Source: Auriscalpium vulgare
Taxonomy: Eukaryota; Basidiomycota; Agaricomycetes; Russulales; Auriscalpiaceae
DNA length: 64,000 nucleotides
Direction: 5' to 3'
Assembly: GCA_019915015.1 (NCBI GenBank)
Contig: JAHBBC010000009.1
Coordinates: 1,550,001 to 1,614,000 of the forward strand
How positions within the stretch are numbered: position 1 is the first letter of the stretch; each line of letters starts with the position of its first letter. This document shows positions 21,565 through 32,484 of the stretch, one piece after another. The position numbers were made by a program, and so were the translations under genes. The notes under the pieces were generated by a model. It did no database searches and was not told the origin of the DNA. It saw only the letters and a list, made by a program, of their open reading frames with translations.

Positions 21565-23652
21565 TTACAGCCCCACAGCAGCGAGGAGCTTGGCGAAGTT
21601 GGGCGTGCCCAGGCCGGTAACCTGCAATCATAAATCAGAACCCGTCAGTTGCGGCACGACAGCATGGCGATGACGAGCACTCACCGGGTCCCAACCGGCG
21701 GCCGCGGGGAAGCCGGTCGTGCTGCAGCCGGGGTTGTTGCCGGACGTGATGTCATTGAGTGCAGCGACGCCGGCGTCAGAGTACAGGAAGGGGTTGAGGA
21801 ACCCGAGGGGGCTCTGGCCGGCCGCGATGAGGCGGTCGTTGAGAAGGCCGATGACGCTGGCGAAGATGGGGCTGGAGCAGCTGGTGCCGGACACCGAGGT
21901 CGAGCGGCCCTCGTAGACGATGCCAACGCTCTGGCCAATGGCGGCGACGTCGGGGTACCCGCGGCCGCTCGCGTTGTACTTGCCGCTGTAGGTCGAGCCG
22001 AGCGTCTGGAGGTACGCTGCCTTGGCGGAGGTCTGGTAGTCGGGTGTGCCGAAGATGTTGGAGAAGCCACCGGCGGAAAGCGTCGCGCCCTTCTCGGAGG
22101 TGCCCGTGGTCGCGCCGACGGAGGTCAGGCTAAAAGGCGGTTTAGTGGAGAGTGCGACGCCGGGAAAGGCGGAGAGCACGTACAAGGGGCAGCCCGAGGG
22201 GAAAGTTGGGACGAAGGTCGTGCAGCTCTGGGACTGGGAGCCGGAAACACCACCGTCACCGGAAGCGAAGAGGACAGACGTGCCGCGGGCACCGAGCTGC
22301 GCGTAGGCATTGCACAGAGAGCTGCTCGAATATAAGCATCGAGCGCGCAGGGAGACGGTGGGGAGTACTTACTCGGCCAGCGCAACCGACATGTCGCTCT
22401 CGTTCTCGCCGTAGCTGGTGGTCATGACCTGGTCAGGAGTGTCCTTGTCGAGGAGGTAGTTGACGATGTCCAAGAAGCCCTCGAGGTCGCCATCCTGGTA
22501 GTCGTCGCCAACGGAGATGAACGCAGTGGGCACACCGGTCGCGAGGCCGACAGTGTATTGAACGTCAAGGTCCTGCACATCTCCTGTCAGATTCTGGGCG
22601 TGTTAGGGGATAGGTGAGGAACTGACCGCCTCAACGCCAGCCTTGCTGGTGGTCTGAGGGTTGGACCCGCCGTCGAGGGTCTCCAAGGTGAAAGTGGTCG
22701 ACGAGGACATATCCGAGCGGTCGGCAGTCAAGAATGACTGAATAAGTCGGATCAGCCCGTGCTCCTTGTCCAGGATCACAATGGACTCCGCACCTTCAGG
22801 TCAGCAGCGTTGGCATACTGCTCAATGAACCCGGCGACAGCAATTGAGTTGGTGGATTCGGTTGCGGCCGTTGTCGGGATGCCATAGAGCGACTGGAGGC
22901 AAGCAGGGGTGAAGGTGCTGCAAGACGCCGCGGCGGTGAGATTGCCTTGCGGAACGATGGGCGACAGGGGGGTCGACACGGTCGGGGGTCCAAGAGGACG
23001 GCGCGTGAAACTATTAATTATTTGCGATGAGCAACAAATCTCGATTTGAGAAGGCACGTGGCGCGTACGAGATCGTCGGGTGCACGAGGTTGATGTGCTC
23101 CTTGAGCGATCCGGGGATGGAGTACTCAAGAGTGCGGATGGAATCCACGCCGGACTCCTCGTGTGTGAAGGTGCTGAACTGCGCATCGAAAAGCTCGTTG
23201 GCCTTCTCGACAGTCGTCTGGATGCCGATCCAGTCGCCAGCGGGGGACATCTTGGTCGCCGTCAGGCCGTTCTCGGCGAGCCAGGCGTTGACGGCCGCGA
23301 CCGTCTCCGCCTTGGGCGCGACAAACGCGTTCACCTATGACAAAAAAGGTTCAGCATAGGCCACCGACAGCAGTGGGCAGTGACAGCCTACCTCCTCCTT
23401 TGACAGATGTTGCCCGTAGTTGACGCTGCTAGGCGTGCTGACGTCGTAGAGCGCATCCTGGAGTCCCTTGATGTCGGTCTGCTTGAGCGCCAGACGCAGC
23501 CTGAGCACCTTGCCCGAAGCTGCGGGGCCCTTGCTGGCGAAGCCCGCGGGTGCGCGCTCGCGGCGCTCGTGCAGGCGCAGGTCGCGGGCGGCATGCGGCT
23601 TGGCGAGCGCCAGAGTGAGAAGAGACGCAAGGAAGATGGCGACTTTGACCAT
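21565..23652 (-). CDS. Secreted sedolisin (S53 tripeptidyl peptidase), copy 1
   Basis: Seven exons (23392-23652, 23069-23334, 22794-23010, 22627-22737, 22373-22572, 21685-22321, 21565-21621) give 582 residues. A signal peptide (MVKVAIFLASLLTLALA) is followed by the activation pro-domain (LSKEEVNAFVAPKAETV, HEESGV). The catalytic domain starts after an Arg-Arg pair (FTRRPLGPP). Catalytic residues: E284 and D288 in GVEADLDVQY, oxyanion Asp D374 in SGDGG, and Ser S499 in SGTSCSSP. The calcium-site end is DITSGNNPGC ... WDPVTGLGTPNF. The family (grifolisin/aorsin-like) contains acid endo- or tripeptidyl-peptidases secreted by wood and litter fungi. Transcribed leftward from a TATA box at 23725. 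It shares exon structure to the base with copy 2. Confidence 0.93.
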
Positions 23653-23724
23653 TCTGACTAGACTCCGGAGGGATGAGAGATGAAGTGCGAGTGCGCCTGG
23701 AATTTTTGGGTGGCAGCTCGCCCA

Positions 23725-23732
23725 TTTTATAG
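23725..23732 (-). promoter_or_regulatory. TATA box of sedolisin 1
   Basis: CTATAAAA on the minus strand, 73 bp upstream of the ATG; conserved at the same place in copy 2. Confidence 0.6.
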
Positions 23733-26239
23733 ACGAGCATCCCTAGCTAGACGGCACATGGCACGTCCGCGTCAGCACCGTGGAGTCCATGACTACGAAC
23801 GCGGCGGGGGGACAACCATGATGTGCGCATATGATAGGCAGGCTTCGGGATGTGCCCACCACGCGCAAACCACGCGAGTGATTTTCCTGTCAGAAAGCCC
23901 GAAAGCATTGGACGACGTGCTCCGGCTCTAGTCAATGCGGTGCATCGTGCAACCGTGTTCAGTCGCGCATGGCCCATCGGTGTGTGCAGAGATAAGCAAG
24001 TCTTCAATGGCTTCCATGGCTCCGATCAGGTCTGTTCATTGATCAAGGTGCCCGTTGAGAACGTTAAGATCTTGAGAGACCGAGGGCAAGCACCCATGTG
24101 GCGAAGCAACTCCACTGGCAACACGACTCTCACCAGAGAGAAATTAGCTAGATGCCGCCGTGGCCAACGCGGTCTCGCCGCGACCGCGAACATAACATGT
24201 AGCCATGAGTTCCGGGAGGTGGACTATAAACGAAGACGTGCTTAAAATAGATCGTTTGTACACATTCAGTGTCATCATCATATGGCAAGTGAACGTACGC
24301 GTGCTTTGCAAAAAGTTGTGTTTCCAGTCGAGCTGTCGGCGCCGTTGACGCAATCACCCGGCGCCCGCGAATGGAGCGAAAATGCTGTGAAGCGAGAAAA
24401 GTCTTGCATTCGTCGCCCTTACCAGAAGATTTGATTGAATAGAAAGCACAGGAGGTTGCAGCGAATCAGTGATGCCTGAGGTTGACGAGCGTCGTCGAGG
24501 TGGCAGTGGATGAATGCTATGTTCCCACGCCTCGCGTCACCGACATATCACCGACAAGCAGGCTTGTCGCAGACACTGAGACAGCATCTTCTACCTCCAG
24601 TCGAACGTACGTTTCGTGTATCCGGAGGATACAATCGTCGTCTCCGCCTTCGCTGTTCTCATCGAGACACCTTCCGGTTGAATCCTATCCTATCTGTGTG
24701 TTTGACTCCTCGGAACTTGGACACTTGGAGGGTCCCCTTGCAAGCGACGATACCGACTCGTCCGCCCGGCTGTCAGCCATGACTATTAGTATCCACGACA
24801 AACTCACAAACTCAGAGTCCTGATACTTGCAACAAACTGGTCGAGCACAAGAGCGTCATGCATACCGCTGGCCGCTGGCTGTCCCTCACGCGTACGATTT
24901 GCTGTAATGACACTGGTTCGGTGAGTCGTGATGACCCATCCATTGCTGCGCCTTCTCAAACCCCCCAAGGTGTATTCCTTCCATCTGTTGACCGCTATAT
25001 GACATGCTGGTGGCAGTGCACTGCTGGTGCTGGCGCCAGGCGGTTTCGACGCAGGTCACGTGTCCAGCTGGTCCAGGCGGGCAACGAGGAGCGAGACAGC
25101 GACCGCTGGCCTGCATAGCTCAATGGTTATACATACGCCCACATGAGCTTTTAGATTCCACAGATTCAACATTCTTTCGAACAGCGGAGACAATATCCGA
25201 GGGCGGCGTGCGCATCCTTACCTCGCTCACACGAGTTCATGTTATTTAACGCTCGCCCCATCACCCAACACGCTGCGATCTTACACCACCCTCAAAGCTT
25301 GTCTGCACTCTGACGATCGACGTGCCTTGGAGCGGTGTCTCCCTTTGACAGTACCCTCACGGTGAGTCCCCGGCCCCGGCCATCACCAGCATTGAATTGA
25401 TTGGAGAGTGCGCTGCAGTGCTTCACGGAGTACAGCTGCTGTTCTTTTGGGCTTTGATCTTCGGTTGGCCACGTAGAAGCGGACGGCTCCTTCGTTGATA
25501 CGATCCACGTAACTTTCATCTTTCAGCGCTGTGGACCGAAAACCACGGACGTACTTCGAGGCTTTTCCCCGTCACTTGTGTAGTGACAGAGCGCTCAAGG
25601 TTTTCCTGAAGGACCGATGTTGGCTGGTGCCACGGACTTTGCGGCGCAGTAGCCTTAGGTGCCTTTGATTCGCTTGTTTTCCTCAAGCTTTGCTGACAAC
25701 ATCCTGTGCACCGGCCAGGTCCGGCCAGAGTGTCTCACTTCCAGGCCACGATTTGTTCCCCATCCCCGATGCCAGTGGGCCACATATCATGCTGGGCGAT
25801 CTTGGCATCAACGAAGCCGTAAGTTCGTGCAACATAACAGTGAGTCTGACGCTAACGATGGCTAGTTCCGTACTGGCCGTCCTGCAAGGTTTGATCGCAC
25901 CTGAACACCACTGTACGCTGTTACGTCTTTCGCCCTGTGGAGATGATTTTCGTGGGTGGATGGTGTCAGACATCGTCAGGCATCGGCTCTGAGGACACAG
26001 CGCAATATATTCCATCGTTCGTCTGCTCGCTCGACGGCATCCCTGACTGAAACTGCGACATTAAGACCTGTGTTTCCATTGGGACCGCAGCTTATGGTAT
26101 CTTGGCGGACGATATCCTCCCTCAGCTTCCAAATTTCCGCGAACTGACAACGAGATCGCAACAGGACTTATGACGATGAGACTCGGACTCGGACGGCCAT
26201 GCCCGAAATCGCGGACGACTGTAACTTAAGCGCGCACGG

Positions 26240-26247
26240 TATATAAG
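26240..26247 (+). promoter_or_regulatory. TATA box of the repeat-peptide precursor gene
   Basis: TATATAAG lies 142 bp before the ATG of the 13-exon precursor gene. Confidence 0.6.
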
Positions 26248-26388
26248 AAGCACCAGCAAGACATGCTGTTCTCCAGCCTGGTTTGCTCACCCATTTCTAA
26301 TACTTCGTTCTTCCTCCCGCGCTTGCGCCGGCCTCACGACTCCTACTCTATTTCTCAAGACAAGTTAACGAACTCACCTTCATTCAGC

Positions 26389-28185
26389 ATGCGCCCTTTC
26401 GCCATCGCCTTTGTTCTCGCTGCCTGCTCCATGAGCTATGCCATGCCCATCCGGTCTGTATACGTATGCTTCATCGCATATCCGCCCGAAACTCACTCAG
26501 CCGTGCTAGCAGCAGCAGCTCGGGTGTTGCACGAGCCATTCCCGTGTCTCACTTGTCTCCCATCCACTTCCCGATCACCCGGTAAGCCGGCAATCATCCA
26601 TGATGACGTTGCGTCTCCGGTGTGCATTAATAATCTCAGGAATAGCGAGGAGATGTCCCTCCGCGAGTTGACCGACGAAGACATCATCAGTCTTCTGTGC
26701 GTGATCTCGCGAGATTGATCTCAAACACCCGATTAACACGCCGCTCAGCGCTTCCCGGGACGTGTACGGAGACCTTGCCGAACGTGGCGGCATTCCCGCT
26801 GGCTCGTTCTCTCTCCTTGGCACGACCCTCAAGAACCTTGTCAAGGGATTCTTCCACCGCCGTGGTCTTGACGATGCCCCGAGTGATGAAGAGACACTGT
26901 AAGCTCAGCAATGTTGGATCATTTGTCTTGTTTTGATGTGCTTTCGTGGCGATAGGGCACTGCTCCAGGCCCTCTCCAGCGCGCAAGGCTCTGAGCGCCG
27001 CGATCTTGGGTGCGCTACCTTCATACCATTCCTTCTGCATATACTTGCTGACAAGTCAACGACGCCACAGCGAGCTCTACGAGCGCGGTGGCGTTCCGGC
27101 TGGCTCGTTCTCCCTTCTTGGCACGACATTGAAGAACCTCGTCAAGGGATTCTTCCACCGCCGTGGTGTTGATGATGCCCCGACTGACGAAGAGACGCTG
27201 TAAGTTTGACTGCATCTATCTCTTCTTACATCTCAATAATGTGTCTTTGTCGATAGGGCACTGCTCCAGGCGCTCTCCAGCGCGCAGGACTCTGAGCGCC
27301 GCGATCTTGGGTGCGCCGCCTTCATGTTAATCATTCTGTATACCTGCTGACAAGTCAACGACACCATAGCGAGCTCTACGAGCGCGGTGGTATTCCAGCC
27401 GGCTCGTTCTCCCTTCTTGGCACGACTTTGAAGAACCTCGTCAAGGGATTCTTCCACCGCCGTGGTGTTGACGATGCCCCGACTGACGAAGAGACGCTGT
27501 ACGTCTGACTGCATCCTTTTGTGCTCCTTTGTTAAAAGCTTGGCGATAGAGCGTTGCTCCAGGCGCTCTCCAGTGCGCAAGACTCTGAGCGCCGAGATGT
27601 TGGGTGCGCTGCCTTCATGTTATTTCTTCTGTATACCTGTTGACAAGTCAACGACGCCACAGCGAGCTTTACGAGCGCGGTGGTGTTCCCGCTGGCTCTT
27701 TCTCTCTTCTCGGCACGACCCTCAAGAACCTGGTCAAGGGATTCTTCCACCGTCGTGGTCTTGATGATGCCCCAACTGATGAAGAGACACTGTGCGTTCT
27801 GCTGTGTGGTGTTGTTTTCCGTCTTGTTCTGATGCTTGTGTGCTGGCCAGCGCGATGCTCCAGCTTCTTTCTAGCGTCCCGGAACGCCGCGATGTTGGGT
27901 GCGCCACCCTTTCTATTTTTATATGAGGCTCTCTGACAAGTATGTCAACGCTACAGCGAGCTTTACGAGCGCGGTGGCATTCCGGCTGGCTCGTTCTCCC
28001 TGCTTGGCACGACATTGAAGAACCTTGTCAAGGGACTTTTCCACCGCCGGGATCTCAATGGCCCTACTGATGAAGAGACAGCGTACGTCCAGCCATCTTT
28101 ATATTTCTTCTCTTTTTACTGACCTCTTGGTATCAGGGCACTCCTCCAATTGCTTTCGAGCGCCTCGCGTCGCGAGCTTCAGTAG
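26389..28185 (+). CDS. Secreted five-repeat precursor with paired Arg-Arg sites
   Basis: Thirteen exons (26389-26453, 26501-26581, 26640-26696, 26749-26898, 26956-27009, 27071-27199, 27257-27310, 27370-27498, 27550-27603, 27663-27791, 27851-27898, 27957-28082, 28137-28185) join in frame to 374 residues. A signal peptide (MRPFAIAFVLAACSMSYAMP) is followed by a 50-residue leader. Five repeats of about 60 residues follow. Module A is ELYERGG(V/I)PAGSFSLLG then TTLKNLVKGFFHRR; module B is G(V/L)DDAPTDEET then LALLQALSSAQDSERR. Both RR pairs are kept in all five repeats (105-106, 132-133, 166-167, 193-194, 227-228, 254-255, 288-289, 313-314, 347-348, 370-371). Kexin cleavage would release alternating cationic amphipathic and acidic peptides. 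All repeat exons are phase 2-2. I do not recognise the family. The secreted multi-peptide precursor interpretation is inferred; a structural or surface repeat protein is the alternative. Confidence 0.8.
27010..28136 (+). repeat. ~295-bp tandem duplication of two exons plus two introns
   Basis: Module A exons start at 27071, 27370, 27663 and 27957 (spacing 299, 293 and 294 bp). The introns before them share GTGCGC...CTTCAT, TGACAAG-TCAACG and the acceptor region, so whole exon-intron blocks were copied. The first repeat (exon from 26749) is the most divergent. Confidence 0.85.
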
Positions 28186-29036
28186 TGGCGGTATCTCGGG
28201 TGCAGGATTGACACATATGCGATACCATAGGTAGTTAGTTTCGTGTAGGAAACAATTCGATGAGACTCAGAGGTTGCACGATTTACCAATGGTCGCTGAG
28301 GGCTTCAGTTCGTAGTACATATGCGAAGCCTGAGGTCAAGTTCTGGCCTGCTGGGCATGTCCTCGGCCTCGCTACGTCAGGGGATGCATGAGATTGAAGA
28401 TGAACAATAGGTCTGCGCTAGTCTCATACTCTGAAGTGTCTTCCACCAGCTGCAGAGTGTTGAACTTGAGAGTCGAGTCAACAGGCGAGTCGTCGGATCC
28501 GAAAACCTGACTGGACCCCTGCCACTTTAGGTCACATATACGTTACCACTCTATATCGGCAAAGTCGGCAACGGCCAAGTGCTCCGGATTTTGTCTGTTT
28601 CTCTCCCTCTTGGCCTTCGATCGGTGGCAAACTGGGTAAAACGGCCGCACAGCTCCGTCGTGCGTCGACCGCAGGTCCGAGTCTTGTTCCTCGAGTCATC
28701 AACCGGCGAGGTCGCTGCACGTACACGTTGCCGGCCTCGCACCTGCTTTCGCTCGTGTCATGCATGTGCGCTATGCGTGCTTCTACTAAACATCTCAGCA
28801 GATACGCGACCCGCCTTTGTATGACGCGCGGGCCGCGGCGCACAGCCGACAACGACGAAATTCGCTCAGAAGTCGCCTGTAAATTGGATTAGCGTCCTCT
28901 CTGTGACATCCTCTCGCCAGGACCCCATTGCCCTCAGCCGCCATTTAAATGGAGCTCCCCTGGTTCTCATCTCCCGCACAACCACGGTGACACCGAGCTT
29001 GGACGACATCGACAGACGACATCGAGAACCTTCGAC
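28186..29036. other. Intergenic, no gene recognised
   Basis: 3' region of the precursor gene and promoter of the XPA-C-like gene. No further feature is supported. Confidence 0.5.
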
Positions 29037-30091
29037 ATGGTGGCCAAGACCCCCTCGAAGGAATCCGGCAACAGCGGCAAACTGCCCTTCAAGGCGACCA
29101 AGACGGCGACGCCCAAGGTTGCCGTCGCGAAGAAGGCTTCGAGCAAAGAGGCTGCAGCGAAGGCCTCAGCCATCAAAGCTTCCAAGAGCACGGGCACCAG
29201 CTCTCGGAAGGCCGCGACCCGATATTCAAATACAGCTACGACGCTCCCGCTCCAAGCTACTCAGGACTCCGCCCCTCCCCCTCCCGTCGTGCAGAAGGCC
29301 AAACAGCCCGCCAAGAACAAGAAGCCGGTAGCCGTACCCGAAACGCAATGGCGCGCCTCTGCCCTTGCTGGATCGAAACAAACGGTGAGCGCCGTGCCTG
29401 CTCCCCGCTGATGACATTGCTCATTACCTGTCAGATCACTGCGTCGAACGCTCAAAAACAATATAGAGTAGGCTCTCCCTGTGCCCCTCGATCTCCCTGC
29501 TAATGATGAGAGCAGGTCTCCTCCCGTGAACTCCAGGAACTCAGCTACACAGAGCAGCGCAGCAAGAATCATCAAGAGCGCTATAACGCCATGCACCTCT
29601 ATCAGGAGGTCGATGTTGAGCGCATCGCGTGGAAGAAGCACGGCGGGCCCGACGGATGGAAGTGGCAGTGCGTAGTCGGCAGCTTACCTCGATGTACCCA
29701 ATGTTGACATCACATTGTTCCTGCAGTTTAGATAACCTGTTTGAAAGGCACCGCAAGAAATTCAACAAGTGGAAGGCGAATGGAGAACAGGGGAAACGCC
29801 CTGAGTTTCATGAACCTGATTTATATCTCGCGTACGTCTGGCCACTTTCATTGATATTCCTAAAATTGATTTTTGCATCATAGACCCGGCAGCGTTGCGA
29901 TCGTCTCTCTCAGACCTCTCCTCCTGACCGAAGACAAAGAGCGCGAGCTGATGCGCAGTGGTACACCAGACGATGAATCCGACGACACGGACGAGGATGA
30001 AGATTGCGACTACCGTGACGGCGAGCACGATCTGGAGCGCGCGTACGATCGGGAGCAAGACGAATATTGGATGGATGGGTGCTATGAATGA
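29037..30091 (+). CDS. XPA C-terminal-domain-like protein, full-length copy
   Basis: Five exons (29037-29384, 29435-29467, 29516-29667, 29727-29831, 29884-30091) give 281 residues. The N-terminal 110 residues are Lys/Ala/Ser-rich and histone-H1-like (MVAKTPSKESGNSGKLPFK). The core ITASNAQKQYRVSSRELQEL ... KNHQERYNAMHLYQEVDVER, followed by IAWKKHGG and FERHRKKFNKWK, aligns with the XPA/Rad14 C-terminal domain pattern (A-K-Y-L, KN, M-LY, V-R, EN/H-R-K-KF-K). No Cys4 zinc finger is present. The tail is acidic (DDESDDTDEDEDCDYRDGEH). It probably binds DNA or chromatin, but this is inferred. It lies between the precursor gene and sedolisin 2. Confidence 0.7.
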
Positions 30092-30404
30092 ACCATAACC
30101 ACTGATATACAGAACTATTTATGTTTATGTACTTGTATCCGTGTCGTTATCCTGACTAGCTACGCGTACCATTCTCTGACAGCACAGCGCTGATCTGAAC
30201 CAAGTCACGCCTTGGCACACTCCTCCAACCGAGAAGGACTTAGAACCGCGACCATGAATCCAGTGTTCAATGCTTAAATAATGCTCATGCTTGATGAACG
30301 TGCGCAGATATACAACATGGTATCCGATGCATTTTGAACAGGACAATTGGGAGGTTATACAACATGCAGAGACTACATCATTTTACCGTAATCACTTTTA
30401 CAGT
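30092..30404. other. Short convergent intergenic region
   Basis: Holds the 3' ends of the XPA-C-like gene and sedolisin 2. The last ~100 bp are related to the 3' flank of sedolisin 1. Confidence 0.5.
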
Positions 30405-32484
30405 TTACAACCCGACAGCAGTGAGAAGCTTGGAGAAGTTGGGCGTTCCCAGGCCGGTGACCTGCAGAATACAGCAAATCAGCGTCGACGCGACAGCATA
30501 TAGATCGCGAGCACGTACCGGGTCCCAACCAGTGGCCGCGGGGAAGCCGTTCGTGCTGCAGCCGGGGTTGCTGCCGGACTTGATGTCATTGAGGGCAGCG
30601 GCGCCGGCGGTCGAGTACAGGAAGGGGTTGAGGAACCCAAGGGGGCTCTTGCCGGCCGCGATGAGGCGGTCGTTGAGAAGGGCGACGACACTGGCGAAGA
30701 TGGGGCTGGCGCAGCTGGTGCCGTCCACCGAGGTCGAGCTGCCCTGGTAGACGATGCCGACGTTCTGTCCAATGGCGGCGACGTCGGGGTACCCACGGCC
30801 GCTCGAGTTGTACTTGCCGCTGTTGGTCGTGCCGAGCGTCTTGAGGTACGCGGCCTTCGCCGTGGTCTGGTAGTCGGGTGTGCCGAAGATGTTGGAGAAG
30901 CCGCCGGCGGAGAGCGTCGCGGCCGTCTCGGAGGTGCCCGTGGTCGCGCCGACGGAGGTCAGGCTAAAAGGCGGTTTAGTGGAGAGTGCGACGCCGGGAA
31001 AGGCGGAGAGCACGTACAAGGGGCAGCCCGAGGGGAAAGTTGGGACGAAGGTCGTGCAGCTCTGGGACTGGGAGCCGGACACACCGCCGTCACCGGAAGC
31101 AAAGAGGACGGTCGTGCCACGGGCACCGAGCTGTGCGTAGGCGTTGCAGAGGGAGCTATCGAAAAATGAGCCTCGCGAGCGCGCTCGAAGAGGATGAGTA
31201 CTTACTCGGCCAGCGCAACCGACATGTCGCTCTCGTCCTCGCCGTAACTGGTGGTCATGACCTGGTTAGGAGTGGTCTTGGCGAGGAGGTAGTTGACAAT
31301 GTCCAAGAAGCCCTCGAGGTCGCCATCCTGGAAGTTCTCGCCAACGGAGATGAAAGCAGTGGGCACACCGGTCGCGAGGCCGACGGTGTACTGAACGTCG
31401 AGGTCCTGCATTTCCTGTCAGATCCTGGGCGTGTCTTCCAGCACAGACGAAGGACTAACCGCCTCAACACCAGCCTTGCTCTTGGTCTGGGGGTTGGATC
31501 CGCCGTCGAGAGTCTCCAAGGTGAAAGTGGTCGACGAGGATATATCCTTGCGGTCGGCTGCGAGGAATGACTGTACAAGTCCGATCAGCCCGTGCCCTGT
31601 GTCCCGAATCACAGTAGACTCCGCACCTTCAGGTCAGCAGAGTTAGCGTACTGCTCAATGAACCCAGCGACAGCGATCGAGTTGGATGTCTGAGTCGCAG
31701 CCGTGGTCGGGATGCCGTAGAGTGACTGAAGGCAGTTGGGGGTGAAGGTGCTGCACGACGCGGCGGCGGTGATATTGCCTTGCGGAACGATGGGCGACAG
31801 GGGGGTGGACACGGTCGGGGGTCCAAGAGTGCGGCGCGAGAACCTATACATTATCTGCGATGAGCAACAAATCTCGATCCGAGAAGGCACGTGGCGCGTA
31901 CGAGATCGTCGGGTGCACGAGGTTGATGTGCTCCTTGAGCGATCCGGGGATGGAGTACTCAAGGGTGCGGATGGAATCCACGCCGGACTCCTCGTGCGTG
32001 AACGTCGTGAACTGCGCATCGAAAAGCTCGTTGGCCTTCTCGACAGTCGTCTGAATGCCGATCCAGTCGCCAGCAGGGGACATCTTGGTCGCCGTCAGGC
32101 CGTTCTCGGCAAGCCAGGCGTTGACGGCCGCGACCGTCTCCGCCGTGGGCGCGACAAACTCGTTCACCTATGGGAAAAAGGGTTTGGCATATGTAACAGG
32201 CAGCAGTAGCAGTGACAGCGTACCTCCTCCTTTGACAGATGCTGCCCGTAGTTGGGGCTGCTGGGCGTGCTGACATCGTAGAGCGCATCCTGGAGCCCCT
32301 TGATGTCGGTCTGCTTGAGCGCCAGACGCAGCCTGAGCACCTTGTCAGAAGCAGCGGGGCCCTTGCTGGCGAAGCCAGCGGGAACGTGCTCGCGGCGCTC
32401 GTGCAGGCGGAGGTCGCGGGCGGCGTGCGGCTTGGCGAGCGCCAGGGTGAGGAGGGACGCGAGGAAGATGGCGACTTTGACCAT
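30405..32484 (-). CDS. Secreted sedolisin (S53 tripeptidyl peptidase), copy 2
   Basis: Seven exons (32224-32484, 31902-32167, 31627-31843, 31460-31570, 31206-31405, 30519-31155, 30405-30461) give 582 residues. Every exon has exactly the length seen in copy 1. Signal peptide, pro-domain, catalytic Glu and Asp in the E-x3-D-VQY context, and SGDGG are present. The nucleophile block reads VDGTSCASP rather than VSGTSCSSP: the GTS core is kept but the residue two before Thr is Asp instead of Ser. Other changes are scattered and conservative, and no frameshift or stop was found. The gene is probably active, with slightly altered properties possible. Confidence 0.93.

Larger units (their letters stand above)
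21470..24180 (-). repeat. Segmental duplication, copy 1 (partner 30310-32950)
   Basis: Similarity with the partner covers the whole sedolisin gene including introns. It also reaches a short 3' flank (both have GTATCC-ATGCATT ... ATACAACATGC) and about 500 bp of promoter-side flank. That flank shares TATA box spacing, a GCAGAAAGCC-like block, GTGTGCAGAGATAAG and GGCCAACGCGGTC. Coding identity is very high and flanks are more diverged. Confidence 0.75.
23653..26388. other. Long intergenic region, no gene recognised
   Basis: The first 500 bp belong to the sedolisin duplication. The remainder, about 24200-26230, has only short frames without similarity. The final part is the promoter of the repeat-precursor gene. 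Confidence 0.5.

Noticed and set aside
24482..24823. 113-codon open frame between sedolisin 1 and the precursor gene
   Set aside because: Non-ATG start and no similarity, intron signal or promoter; a neighbouring frame overlaps with equal quality.
25110..25180. tRNA-like start (TAGCTCAATGGTTA resembling an A box)
   Set aside because: No matching D-stem partner, no GGTTCGA-type B box at the right distance and no acceptor stem can be drawn.
23653..26388. Retrotransposon or transposase remnants in the long gene-poor interval
   Set aside because: No reverse transcriptase, integrase or transposase motif and no long terminal repeats could be found by reading all frames.
26900..27950. Minus-strand open frames across the precursor repeats
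   Set aside because: They repeat only because the coding strand repeats and they ignore all introns.
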